Shown: positions 1 through 6,581 of the stretch, piece after piece | Layout: every line of letters starts with the position of its first letter | Position numbering within the stretch: position 1 is the first letter of the stretch | Assembly (NCBI GenBank): GCA_018828825.1 | Contig: JAHJUV010000034.1 | Coordinates: 1 to 9,004 of the forward strand | Direction: 5' to 3' | From: Planctomycetota bacterium | Lineage (GTDB): Bacteria; Planctomycetota; Phycisphaerae; Sedimentisphaerales; UBA12454 | Length of the DNA stretch: 9,004 nt | Made by a program: the position numbers and the translations under genes | Notes under the pieces: model-generated | Databases searched by the model: none | What the model saw: only the letters and a program-made list of their open reading frames with translations | What the model was told of the DNA's origin: nothing

Positions 1-56
1 ACTACCACCAAAAACAGAAATATTATTCTACACATCTCGGCCACCTTTTTAACATG

Positions 57-90
57 ATGTATTGCGGCAGATACATCTGCCGCAATACAT
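57..90 (-). terminator. Perfect 14-bp hairpin after the PEP-CTERM gene
   Basis: Positions 57-70 and 77-90 are perfect inverted repeats (14 bp) around a 6-nt loop, starting 15 nt beyond the stop codon of the minus-strand PEP-CTERM gene. A U-rich tract after the stem on the minus strand is weak or absent (the T run lies before the stem), so this may be an mRNA 3'-end stabilising hairpin or a dispersed palindrome rather than a classical intrinsic terminator. Confidence 0.45.
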
Positions 91-104
91 CCAAAAAATC
101 TTCG

Positions 105-863
105 TCACTTCCTCCTGCGAAGCAGTAAACCACCAAGACTGAATAAAATCACTGTAGCTGGTTCAGGTATAACTGTATCCATTGCAAAATACGCCGGTGT
201 ATTCATCCCATCTTCACCGACATCGCTGGAACTGAGCGAAAACTCAAGCGTCTTTACAACACCGAGCAAACTAAGGTCAACATACTCCCAGCTATCAACG
301 ATATAATCATTGCCGTTATCTGCGAAACGATAATCGGCAAGATAAAAATCAACTGTATCGGTTATCAATTCCGATACATCTTTACCGGTAATAGTCAATT
401 TAAACCAGTCTTCATCGCTGCCGTCCGCTCCGCCGAACTTTTTGCTGAAGCCGGAGCCATAAAGCATATCCAGTGCGGCATAAGTAGTATTAGTTACATA
501 AATACCTCCCACAATACTCGCATTACTTAACGTTATCGAAGGCGGTTCAGTCCAGCCAATATAAGCGATGCCGTAGTTTGAACCGTTTTGTGCCGCTCCT
601 GTAATAGCACTGTACTGATTTGTGTATCCTGCTGTCGTGGTGTCGGATTTATTTGAGTATGCCCAGCCGTCCCAACTGTAGTAGGTAGAATCATAGTTAT
701 TATTAAACACAGCCGAGCCGCTCGTAAAATCACCTGTTTCATCCGAGCCGTTCCAGTAAGAATTTGAACTTAAAGTTAAATCGTCAAAATTTGCAATATT
801 TGCGATAACCACATTAATAGCCGACAAAACAATAATTAAAGTTACTAAATTTTTAAATTTCAT
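105..863 (-). CDS. Secreted DUF4465-family protein with PEP-CTERM sorting tail, under B12 riboswitch
   Basis: A 252-residue exported protein. Residues 1-23 form a signal peptide (basic MKFKN, then a hydrophobic core to about VVIANIA). Residues 24-231 match my recollection of the DUF4465 family: TNTTYAALDM at 125-134, KKFGG (141-145), EDWFKLTITG (151-160), DFYLADYR (172-179), the D-Y-I-V-D-S-W stretch (186-192) and MNTPAYFAMD (220-229). The C-terminus is a PEP-CTERM signal: V-I-P-E-P at 231-235, a short hydrophobic helix, then RRRK. By family knowledge this signal is processed by an exosortase and leaves the protein at the cell surface. I start at the ATG at 863 rather than the longer frame at 887, because GGAG and AAGGGAAG lie 7-11 nt before it and the signal peptide begins there. 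The cobalamin riboswitch and terminator upstream on the same strand imply B12-repressed expression. A role in binding cobamides or related ligands at the surface is inferred, not shown. Confidence 0.88.
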   Translation of the reverse strand: MKFKNLVTLIIVLSAINVVIANIANFDDLTLSSNSYWNGSDETGDFTSGSAVFNNNYDSTYYSWDGWAYSNKSDTTTAGYTNQYSAITGAAQNGSNYGIAYIGWTEPPSITLSNASIVGGIYVTNTTYAALDMLYGSGFSKKFGGADGSDEDWFKLTITGKDVSELITDTVDFYLADYRFADNGNDYIVDSWEYVDLSLLGVVKTLEFSLSSSDVGEDGMNTPAYFAMDTVIPEPATVILFSLGGLLLRRRK

Positions 864-1006
864 TTTCTTCCCTTCTCCAAAATTCAAAGTTGTTTTAATT
901 TTAATTTTTTAGTTACTAAATTCTCAGATTAAATTCTTTTGCCTTATACATCTCCTTCCTGCGCACCAGACTTTAACACAAAGCGGTACACCTTAAAAAA
1001 ACCAAT

Positions 1007-1043
1007 AAAAAAAGCCGCCGTTCCCGAAAAAGGAACGGCGGCT
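1007..1043 (-). terminator. Intrinsic terminator of the cobalamin riboswitch
   Basis: On the minus strand, a perfect 12-bp GC-rich stem (1032-1043 with 1013-1024, loop 1025-1031) is followed at once by seven U (1013-1007). It lies between the aptamer and the PEP-CTERM gene, so it is the expected OFF structure of a transcription-attenuating riboswitch. A small hairpin, ATACG-CCT-CGTAT on the minus strand, sits just upstream at 1067-1079. A GGAAC at 1092-1088 on the minus strand could pair with the GUUCC of the 5' arm (1036-1032) as part of an antiterminator. The remaining leader down to the start codon (864-1006) is AT-rich and shows no other clear element. Confidence 0.9.
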
Positions 1044-1120
1044 CTAATAATCCACAAATAACGCCCATACGAGGCGTATCTGCTGGTGTTCCTTACGCGA
1101 GAACTCTCAACAAATCACCA

Positions 1121-1311
1121 ATTACAGGCAGGTTTTCTGACTTGCGTCTTCCAAAAGAACCCTTCCCGCTCATTTCTGAGCAGTGGGACAACTTCTTTCG
1201 GCCTTGCGACTTACATCGCAAATGACACTTACAGCGGCGCGACCGTCACGGATTTTAACCGTGTTCCCTTTCCAGCAATCGGATATTACTTTTCAAAAGA
1301 ACAACCGCAAT
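1121..1311 (-). promoter_or_regulatory. Cobalamin (B12) riboswitch aptamer
   Basis: Read on the minus strand, the segment contains the conserved landmarks of the cobalamin aptamer in order: GGGAACACGGTTAAAATCCG followed by TGACGG, then GCCGCTGTAA, then CCACTG, then GCGGGAAGG, then GACGCAAGTCAG and the B12-box end AAAACCTGCC (B12 box about 1127-1144). AUUGC (1311-1307) and GUAAU (1125-1121) can close the P1 helix. Downstream on the same strand come an intrinsic terminator and then the PEP-CTERM/DUF4465 gene, so adenosylcobalamin or a related cobamide would be expected to shut off that gene. No convincing promoter was found upstream (about 1312-1450), although the region is AT-rich. Confidence 0.95.
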
Positions 1312-1348
1312 CTAACGCAAACAAAAATTTATGCAAGCAAAAAATTTA

Positions 1349-1450
1349 TCCCCACACCAATTTTTAAAAATATTATTTGTTCCAAAGTATTAAACTATGG
1401 TTTTTTGCGAAAATTTCGCCATTTAATGACACAAGAAATTGGTGTGGGGA
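1349..1450. repeat. 102-bp element bounded by 15-bp perfect inverted repeats
   Basis: TCCCCACACCAATTT at 1349-1363 is repeated in perfect inverse complement at 1436-1450, with 72 bp of AT-rich sequence between. A second small palindrome, GCGAAA-A-TTTCGC, lies inside at 1407-1419. The right repeat ends 2 bp before the stop codon of the coiled-coil gene. It could be a miniature inverted-repeat element, a long-range terminator or 3' structure for that gene, or a leader structure before the riboswitch. I see no convincing target-site duplication and no coding capacity. Confidence 0.6.
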
Positions 1451-1451
1451 G

Positions 1452-2171
1452 TTATTTCAGCAGAAAAAACATAACTATCAGCGATATAATCGCAAAGGCA
1501 CTGATACTCATCGCGGCAATAAATACCCACATGAACCGCTTATGCTGTGTATTAATGATATATTTGAGGTATCTGTCGCTGGCGGAAAACGTCCTGCTTA
1601 ACTGATTTATACTGTCGGCCTGGTCTTCAACATTATCATTTAATCTGTCTGTTATATTGTTAAATCTCCTGAAGCCCTCGGCAAGTTGGGAATCAATCTC
1701 GGCTGAAGCGGCAAGCTGGGTCGCCATTTCCGAAATCGCGTTGGTCTGTTTGTGAGCAGCGACGGGAATCTTTTCCACAGCCTCGGTGAACTGCTGATTT
1801 TTCAGGGATTGTGTTTTCAATTGCTCAACCAGCGTATCAACGACAATTCTCTGATTTTTCATACTCTCAGGAAAATTCTGCAGAAGCTGCGGTATCTCAT
1901 CTATCCGTTTTATCAGCTCGGCGTTTTGATTTATCTGCCGGCCGATATTTTTATTTATTCCGCCGAGCTGTTCGACAAGCTGTTCAAAAGAATTCTGAAT
2001 CATCTGCAGGGCTTCTGTCCGGTCGGCGACCGGGGCATTTCTGTGGGCAATAACACCGGAAGGATTGCTCGACTCATCGGGAACCCCGGGCTTTCTCAGC
2101 GGCTCATAGATATTATTTCTCCTGCCCGAAAGCCATTTGCCCGTTTTTGAAATTAAATCCCTTATCGCCAT
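1452..2171 (-). CDS. Tail-anchored coiled-coil membrane protein, function unknown
   Basis: A 239-residue protein that I do not recognise. Residues 1-25 are basic (RDLISKTGKWLSGRR) and 26-50 look disordered. Residues 52-205 are polar, Q/N/E-rich and heptad-like (QNSFEQLVEQLGGINKN, TLVEQLKTQSLKNQQ, QLAEGFRRFNNITDRLNDNV), which indicates a long coiled coil. Residues 213-238 form one hydrophobic helix at the extreme C-terminus, ending LLK. With no signal peptide this predicts a tail-anchored inner-membrane protein with its coiled coil in the cytoplasm. The pattern recalls the signalling stalks of chemoreceptors but lacks a sensor or HAMP domain, so that likeness is only general. The ATG at 2171 has GGAG 7 nt upstream. 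Start and ribosome site both lie inside a degenerate repeat cluster. The gene appears monocistronic: the upstream neighbour is on the other strand. Confidence 0.8.
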   Translation of the reverse strand: MAIRDLISKTGKWLSGRRNNIYEPLRKPGVPDESSNPSGVIAHRNAPVADRTEALQMIQNSFEQLVEQLGGINKNIGRQINQNAELIKRIDEIPQLLQNFPESMKNQRIVVDTLVEQLKTQSLKNQQFTEAVEKIPVAAHKQTNAISEMATQLAASAEIDSQLAEGFRRFNNITDRLNDNVEDQADSINQLSRTFSASDRYLKYIINTQHKRFMWVFIAAMSISAFAIISLIVMFFLLK

Positions 2172-2280
2172 AACTTCGCTCCGTCGCCATAGCTTCGGCT
2201 TAATTTTTTTTGTCGCATCCGCTCATCGTTCCGTATCAAAACTTTATCGCCATCGTCATAGCTTTGGAGCGTCGGCGACT
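2165..2280. repeat. Cluster of degenerate short repeats around a gene start
   Basis: Variants of TCGCCATAGCTTCGG occur at 2165-2183 (TCGCCATAACTTCGCTCCG), 2184-2199 and about 2254-2270 (TCGTCATAGCTTTGGAGCG). On the minus strand this reads as repeated AAGCTATGGCGA-like units, including two ATGGCGATAA strings. The second of these is the real start of the coiled-coil gene. The first (ATG at about 2253) would stop after five codons. This looks like a decayed dispersed repeat that supplied the ribosome site and start codon. Confidence 0.4.
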
Positions 2281-2299
2281 TCCATTAACTTAATATATA

Positions 2300-2308
2300 T
2301 GGTATAAT
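2300..2308 (+). promoter_or_regulatory. Extended -10 promoter reading toward the FAH remnant
   Basis: TGGTATAAT is a perfect -10 hexamer (2303-2308) with the extended TGn motif. The -35 region (about 2280-2285, TTCCAT) is poor, as is common for extended -10 promoters. Transcription would begin near 2315, about 50 nt before the ATG of the truncated hydrolase gene. Confidence 0.55.
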
Positions 2309-2365
2309 TACGCTAAAGTCCCATAAAAGCAAGAAAAAACCGTTAAATTGAGGTAAATTCAAAAG

Positions 2366-2488
2366 ATGAAACTGGTTACCTTTAAAAAAGACTCGAAAAT
2401 CTCCTGCGGCGTATTAACCGACAAAGGCATCGTTGATTTAACCGGCGATTTCCAGAGCGTAAAACACATAATCACCGGCGGCAGGTAA
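2366..2488 (+). pseudogene. 5' remnant of a fumarylacetoacetate hydrolase-family gene
   Basis: A 40-codon ORF starting MKLVTFKKDSKISCGVL and continuing TDKGIVDLTGDF resembles the first 40 residues of bacterial FAH-family proteins (usual start MKLVTF, then an acidic or basic turn, then GVL followed by a -VVDL- strand). Those proteins run about 200-300 residues and keep the metal-binding catalytic core (E-x-E and D motifs) in the C-terminal part, all of which is missing here. The ORF ends at TAA (2486-2488), and the rpoD stop codon begins at 2498 on the other strand, leaving 7 bp between the two genes. GAGGT lies 11 nt upstream of the ATG and an extended -10 promoter lies about 60 nt upstream, so the 5' signals seem intact while the body is deleted. 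Reading either other plus-strand frame into rpoD gives no hydrolase continuation that I can recognise. A small functional protein is possible but less likely. Confidence 0.6.
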
Positions 2489-2495
2489 AACCGCT

Positions 2496-4334
2496 TTATA
2501 CAATGGTTTCTTTATGGTCCACAAAGCCTTCCAGCCGTCTGCACCTGACAGGGTGCTGAAGTTTTCTTATCGCTTTCGCTTCGACCTGCCTTACTCGCTC
2601 ACGGGTTACCTTGAAAATCCTGCCGACTTCTTCAAGTGTATAGGTATAACCGTCGCCGAGTCCGTATCGCAGCTTGATAATCTCCCGTTCACGATAGGTC
2701 AATGTCTTCAATATCTCGTCGATTCGTTCTTTAAGCATTTCGTGCGCGGCCGACTGCACCGGCGACTCTGCCGATTCGTCCTCGATGAAATCGCCGAAAT
2801 AGCTGTCTTCGCTTTCACCTATCGGCCTGTCAAGGCTTATCGGATGCTTTGAAATCTTCAGGACCCTGCGGGCCTCGGAAACGCTCATCGCCGATTCGGT
2901 TGCAATCTCTTCTATCGTTGGTTCTCTGCCGAGTTTCTGCAGCAGTTCTTTGCTTACCGTCCGCAGCCTGCTCATTGTCTCAATCATATGTACAGGAATT
3001 CTGATAGTTCTTGCATGGTCGGCAATCGCCCTTGTTATCGCCTGGCGAATCCACCACGTCGCGTAAGTGCTGAATTTATAACCTCTTCTATATTCGTACT
3101 TATCCACCGCCCGCATCAGGCCGGTATTGCCTTCCTGGATTATGTCCAGAAAACTCAGCCCTCTGTTGCGGTACTTCTTGGCAATTGACACAACAAGTCT
3201 CAAGTTACCGCTCGAAAGCAGTCTCTTGGTAAGCTCATATTGCGAAAAAACCGTACGCACGGCATGCAGCCGTTTTTCAAGCTGTTCAGGCGTCTCCAAC
3301 GCCATTTCCTGCAGACCGTCGAATTCCTGTTTCATAGCCTCGATGTCTTCTTCGATATACTCGGCATTCGGCCCCGCCGCTATATATTGCTGGAGTTGAT
3401 GCATCTTGGACAGAATACCTTCCAGCTTTTTCATCATAGGCTGTATCCTGCTCGTCCGCAGGCTCAGTTCCTCCAGCAAAGTCGCAACCTTGCGGCGGTT
3501 GCGCCTCAACTGCTTGGCCGCTTTTTTCTTTGCAGTTTCGTCCCGAACATTGAGATATTCGGCGAAAAGTTTCACATTTTTATCAAGCAGCTTGTTGGAG
3601 GTTCCTATATTCTCAGGCAGCCTGCTCTTGACCACCGAACGCACAAGGTTTTCCGCTGTGCTCATTTTCATCGTCCTGTCGAAAGGCAGCGTTCCTTCGC
3701 CAACCTGCCGCAGTATCTCTATCGCTGTTATCGCGCTGTAATCGCTTTCGAGAACCTTCCTGCGAAACGCCATTCTTGTAAGCTCAATCTTGCGGGCAAG
3801 CGATATTTCCTGTTCGCGCGTCAGCAGCGGTATCTCGCCCATCTGCGTAAGGTACATCCTGACAGGGTCGTCTATCCTGCTGCTGCTGCTGCTTTCCACC
3901 AGCTCGGTCTCAAGAACCGCATCTTCGCTTGATTCCTCTTCTGCTTCCTCATCGACAAGAGCTTCATCATCGACTTCGAACCCGTCTTCTTCGTCCTGCT
4001 GTTTTTCAACCTCAGCCTCGTCGAGCATGCTGATTCCCATCTCGTCGAGAGTCATAATAAGATTTTCAAGCCGGCTGGCCGATATCGACTCATCAGGCAG
4101 CTCGTTATTCATCTCTTCGTAGGTTATATAACCTTTTTTCTTGGCCTTTTCGATGATAAGTTTTATCTTGTCTTCGACAACATCACCGGTTTTTTTAATT
4201 TGAATGGTCGGCTCCTGCGGCTGCTGTTTTTTCGCGGCTTCGACAGCCTCTATTGCTTCAGCTTTCTTTCCTGCCTTTTCCCCCGGTGTTTTTGGAGCCT
4301 TTTTCGCTTTGTTTTCTGTTTTCTTTTTTGCCAC
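2496..4334 (-). CDS. rpoD: RNA polymerase primary sigma factor (sigma-70, RpoD/SigA)
   Basis: A 612-residue primary sigma factor that directs RNA polymerase to housekeeping promoters. Residues 1-50 are a Lys/Ala-rich extension. Residues 52-106 are region 1.1 (IIEKAKKKGYITYEEMN). Residues 111-152 are a long Glu/Asp-rich linker ending in a Ser run encoded by CTG repeats on the plus strand. Region 1.2 is at 155-185 (DDPVRMYLTQMGEIPLL). Residues 195-365 are the charged non-conserved region typical of primary sigmas. Region 2 is at 368-450 (GNLRLVVSIAKKYRNRGL, DIIQEGNTGLMRAVDKYEYR, FSTYATWWIRQAITRAIADH). Region 3 follows to about 530. Region 4, with its helix-turn-helix, is at 535-600 (TLEEVGRIFKVTRERVRQVE). 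The start codon is GTG (4334), preceded by AGGA about 10 nt upstream. It lies 34 bp after dnaG on the same strand and is co-transcribed with it, as in the classic macromolecular synthesis operon. No terminator is evident beyond its stop. Confidence 0.98.
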   Translation of the reverse strand: MAKKKTENKAKKAPKTPGEKAGKKAEAIEAVEAAKKQQPQEPTIQIKKTGDVVEDKIKLIIEKAKKKGYITYEEMNNELPDESISASRLENLIMTLDEMGISMLDEAEVEKQQDEEDGFEVDDEALVDEEAEEESSEDAVLETELVESSSSSRIDDPVRMYLTQMGEIPLLTREQEISLARKIELTRMAFRRKVLESDYSAITAIEILRQVGEGTLPFDRTMKMSTAENLVRSVVKSRLPENIGTSNKLLDKNVKLFAEYLNVRDETAKKKAAKQLRRNRRKVATLLEELSLRTSRIQPMMKKLEGILSKMHQLQQYIAAGPNAEYIEEDIEAMKQEFDGLQEMALETPEQLEKRLHAVRTVFSQYELTKRLLSSGNLRLVVSIAKKYRNRGLSFLDIIQEGNTGLMRAVDKYEYRRGYKFSTYATWWIRQAITRAIADHARTIRIPVHMIETMSRLRTVSKELLQKLGREPTIEEIATESAMSVSEARRVLKISKHPISLDRPIGESEDSYFGDFIEDESAESPVQSAAHEMLKERIDEILKTLTYREREIIKLRYGLGDGYTYTLEEVGRIFKVTRERVRQVEAKAIRKLQHPVRCRRLEGFVDHKETIV

Positions 4335-4368
4335 AATTACTTTTCCTGAAATATTTTTATTTTTGAAT

Positions 4369-6153
4369 TCATATCGGCATAAGGCCCGGATTTCTCCTGT
4401 CCGGCTTGGCCTTTATATCCGAAATCCTTTTAAGCATTTCATCGTCATCCGTCTTTTTGCCGGTCTGACCTTTTTTACTTCTGTATTCATCCATCGCTTC
4501 CATCGCACCGTTGAGCCTTTTCCTGAGCGTCTCAACGTTCTGGCCGTTATCGCTTAGTTTCACTATAAGACCCGATACGTCTTTCGATTCCGTTTGTGCA
4601 AGCAAATCGGTCAGCGAATATTCCGCTTCGCCCGCCGATGCATTTTCAATAAGAAGCCAAATTTCTCTCAAAGCCTGCACATCAAAATCAGCCGATTTGA
4701 TTTTCTTTGCCGCCGAGGCGAACAGCCTCGGTTCGTTAAGCAAAACTTCGATTATCTCAGCCTGCGCCTTTGCCCCCAGGCCGCTGCCGAGTTCAACGCT
4801 CGAAACCTTCGCGTTTTCGATTGTACTTATCACCGCCTGCCTCGACGGCCCGCCCCGCCTTGCCAGCTCCCTTCTTATATCTTCAGCCGGTATCTGCAAT
4901 ATCCTGCTCAACCTGTTGATTATCAGGCCATACGTTATAGTGTCAAGCGTTCCGCCTTTCGATGCTGCCGCTACCGTTCGCAGAAATTCCTCCGTTGCCG
5001 CTCTTCTGTCAGCAAGGTTATCGCTGCCGCTGAATTTCTCCGTCAGTCTTTCCCAGCGATACTGCATAACATCTGTCGCGGTCTCGATAAGCTCTTTAAA
5101 CGCCTGGCCGCCTTTGGCCAATACAAAATCACACGGGTCCTTGCCCTGCGGCACCGATGCGAGTTTGATATCAATCCGCTCGGCAAGGCAAATTTCCAGC
5201 GCCCTTTCCGCCGCAGCCGCTCCTGCCGTATCGCTGTCGAAAACCAATACGATATTTTTCGCGTATCGTCTCAGCAGTCTTGCGTGTCCCACTGTAAAAC
5301 TCGTGCCCAGCGTCGCGACCACATTCCTGCAGCCTGCCTGATGTGCCATAATTACATCGGTATATCCCTCGACAACCGCAACCGTTCCGCTCGATACAAT
5401 TTCGTGCCGCCCTTTATCAAGGCCGTACACACAGTTGCTCTTATCGAAAATAATCGTCGCCGGCGAATTCATATATTTAGCCGGGTCATCGCCCAGCGTC
5501 CTGCCGCCAAAGCCGATTATCCTCGATGAAGCGTCGATAATCGGAAACATCAGCCGGTTGCGGAACTTGTCGTAATAATTTCCCTGCTCGTTTGAAACAA
5601 TCAAACCGGCCGCGAGCATCAGTTTTTCAGGAATCTTCTTTTTGGCCGCATTCAAAAAATCGTCCCATTTTTCAGATGCAAACCCAAGTGCGAATTCTTC
5701 CGATGTTTTTTCAGTTATCTGCCGACTATTTATATATTCCCTGCATCTTTGGCCTGTTGAGCCGTCGAGCAGGTTTTTCCGCCAGAATTTCATCGCCCAT
5801 TTATTGACTTTTTCGATATCGGCCGGGTCGCCCTCGGGCTGCTGGCCCGCTGGTCTTTTCGACGGTGTCAGTTTTATACCTGCCCGCTCGGCAAGTCTTT
5901 CCACCGCCCGCATAAAACTCAGGCCCTCACGCATCTGGATAAATTTGATTACATCCCCGCCGGTACTGCAGGAAAAGCACTTGAAAATTTGCTTATCCGG
6001 ATTGACATTCATACTCGGCTTGTGGTCGTCGTGAAACGGACACAGCCCCACCATCTCTTTGCCCTTGCGGGTCAGTTTGACGTGTTCTGATATAACATCG
6101 ACTATATCATTAGCCTGTTGTATCCGGCTTATTTGACTGTGATCCAATTTCAT
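4369..6153 (-). CDS. dnaG: DNA primase DnaG
   Basis: A 594-residue replicative primase that makes RNA primers for DNA synthesis with the DnaB helicase. The N-terminal CHC2 zinc-binding domain has C38, H41, C59 and C62 (LCPFH, FKCFSC). The polymerase core follows (FRNRLMFPIID at 197-207, GFGGR at 214-218, YMNSPATIIFDKS at 227-239, YGLDKG). The Toprim domain at about 256-335 has the catalytic Glu in VVEGYTD (E262) and the DSD pair (D306, D308) in LVFDSDTAG. Residues beyond about 430 form the variable helicase-interacting region. I start at the ATG at 6153 (MKLDHSQISRIQQANDIVDV) because this aligns with the usual DnaG N-terminus. An in-frame ATG at 6204 would add 17 residues and has no ribosome site. 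A strong AGGAGGGG lies between the two (about 6193-6200), rather far from 6153, so the start remains uncertain. No rpsU is visible upstream. Confidence 0.97.
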   Translation of the reverse strand: MKLDHSQISRIQQANDIVDVISEHVKLTRKGKEMVGLCPFHDDHKPSMNVNPDKQIFKCFSCSTGGDVIKFIQMREGLSFMRAVERLAERAGIKLTPSKRPAGQQPEGDPADIEKVNKWAMKFWRKNLLDGSTGQRCREYINSRQITEKTSEEFALGFASEKWDDFLNAAKKKIPEKLMLAAGLIVSNEQGNYYDKFRNRLMFPIIDASSRIIGFGGRTLGDDPAKYMNSPATIIFDKSNCVYGLDKGRHEIVSSGTVAVVEGYTDVIMAHQAGCRNVVATLGTSFTVGHARLLRRYAKNIVLVFDSDTAGAAAAERALEICLAERIDIKLASVPQGKDPCDFVLAKGGQAFKELIETATDVMQYRWERLTEKFSGSDNLADRRAATEEFLRTVAAASKGGTLDTITYGLIINRLSRILQIPAEDIRRELARRGGPSRQAVISTIENAKVSSVELGSGLGAKAQAEIIEVLLNEPRLFASAAKKIKSADFDVQALREIWLLIENASAGEAEYSLTDLLAQTESKDVSGLIVKLSDNGQNVETLRKRLNGAMEAMDEYRSKKGQTGKKTDDDEMLKRISDIKAKPDRRNPGLMPI

Positions 6154-6232
6154 TTGCAAAATAACCAATCCGTCGAATATAAAAAGATTTTCCCCTCCTG
6201 CCATAGGGGTGTATTAAAAATAAAAGACAATA

Positions 6233-6262
6233 AGTATAGGGCTGGGGGAGGCCAAAAGTCAA
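6233..6262 (-). promoter_or_regulatory. Sigma-70 promoter of the dnaG-rpoD operon
   Basis: On the minus strand TTGACT (6262-6257) and TATACT (6238-6233) are separated by 18 bp, close to the sigma-70 consensus. Transcription should begin near 6226, giving a leader of about 22 nt to the upstream ATG at 6204 or about 73 nt to the preferred ATG at 6153. Confidence 0.65.
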
Positions 6263-6581
6263 GCGGCTCCTATAAACCCCCTTTCCAGCACCACTAAGGC
6301 GGGTTTGCCGCCAACACGACACCCGGTCAAACAATAGAAGATTGCCTGTTTAAAGTAGATTGAATCTTTAAAAATCTCCAACAAACTTTGTATCTCTTGT
6401 AAATCTTCAATTTTTTTTAATCGCTTCGTCCCATATAAACTTTACGGATTTTGAGCAATTGAGCATTTTGAAAATTTTTTGGAATTTCTCAATTTTGTTC
6501 GGTTTTTGTTAGGGTTCTTTAGGGCACTGAGCCGATAAAACTTGTGCTGAAAATTTAATAGTTGAAGTGAGAAGTGAAAAA
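6263..6581. other. Divergent intergenic region between dnaG and the lexA-side genes
   Basis: The region is AT-rich, especially from 6350 onward, with T and A runs. A short hairpin GGCGG-GTTTG-CCGCC sits at 6298-6312. On the plus strand, GTTC-N7-GTTA occurs at 6497-6511 followed by a further GTTC at 6514-6517. This is reminiscent of the GTTC-N7-GTTC SOS box known from alphaproteobacteria, but the site recognised by this LexA is not known to me. I find no well-spaced -35/-10 pair for the plus strand and no further gene. Confidence 0.35.

Noticed and set aside
916..951. An 11-codon leader ORF (minus strand) preceded by AGGAAGGAG between the riboswitch terminator and the PEP-CTERM gene.
   Set aside because: The purine block touches the ATG, leaving almost no spacing, and the peptide has no informative residues such as a codon run typical of leader peptides.
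1086..1605. Overlapping plus-strand ORFs across the riboswitch region.
   Set aside because: They are antisense to the cobalamin aptamer and to the coiled-coil gene, have no ribosome sites and resemble no protein.
3880..3900. CTG trinucleotide run as a phase-variable repeat in rpoD.
   Set aside because: It is only a few units, in frame, encodes a Ser stretch in a disordered acidic linker, and changes in number would not switch the gene off.
3240..3932. Long plus-strand ORF opposite rpoD (230 codons).
   Set aside because: It is a shadow frame of a clear rpoD coding sequence, with a composition that mirrors it.
4511..5529. Long plus-strand ORFs (276 and 311 codons) opposite dnaG.
   Set aside because: They are shadows of the GC-rich codon positions of dnaG, with no family resemblance and no start signals.
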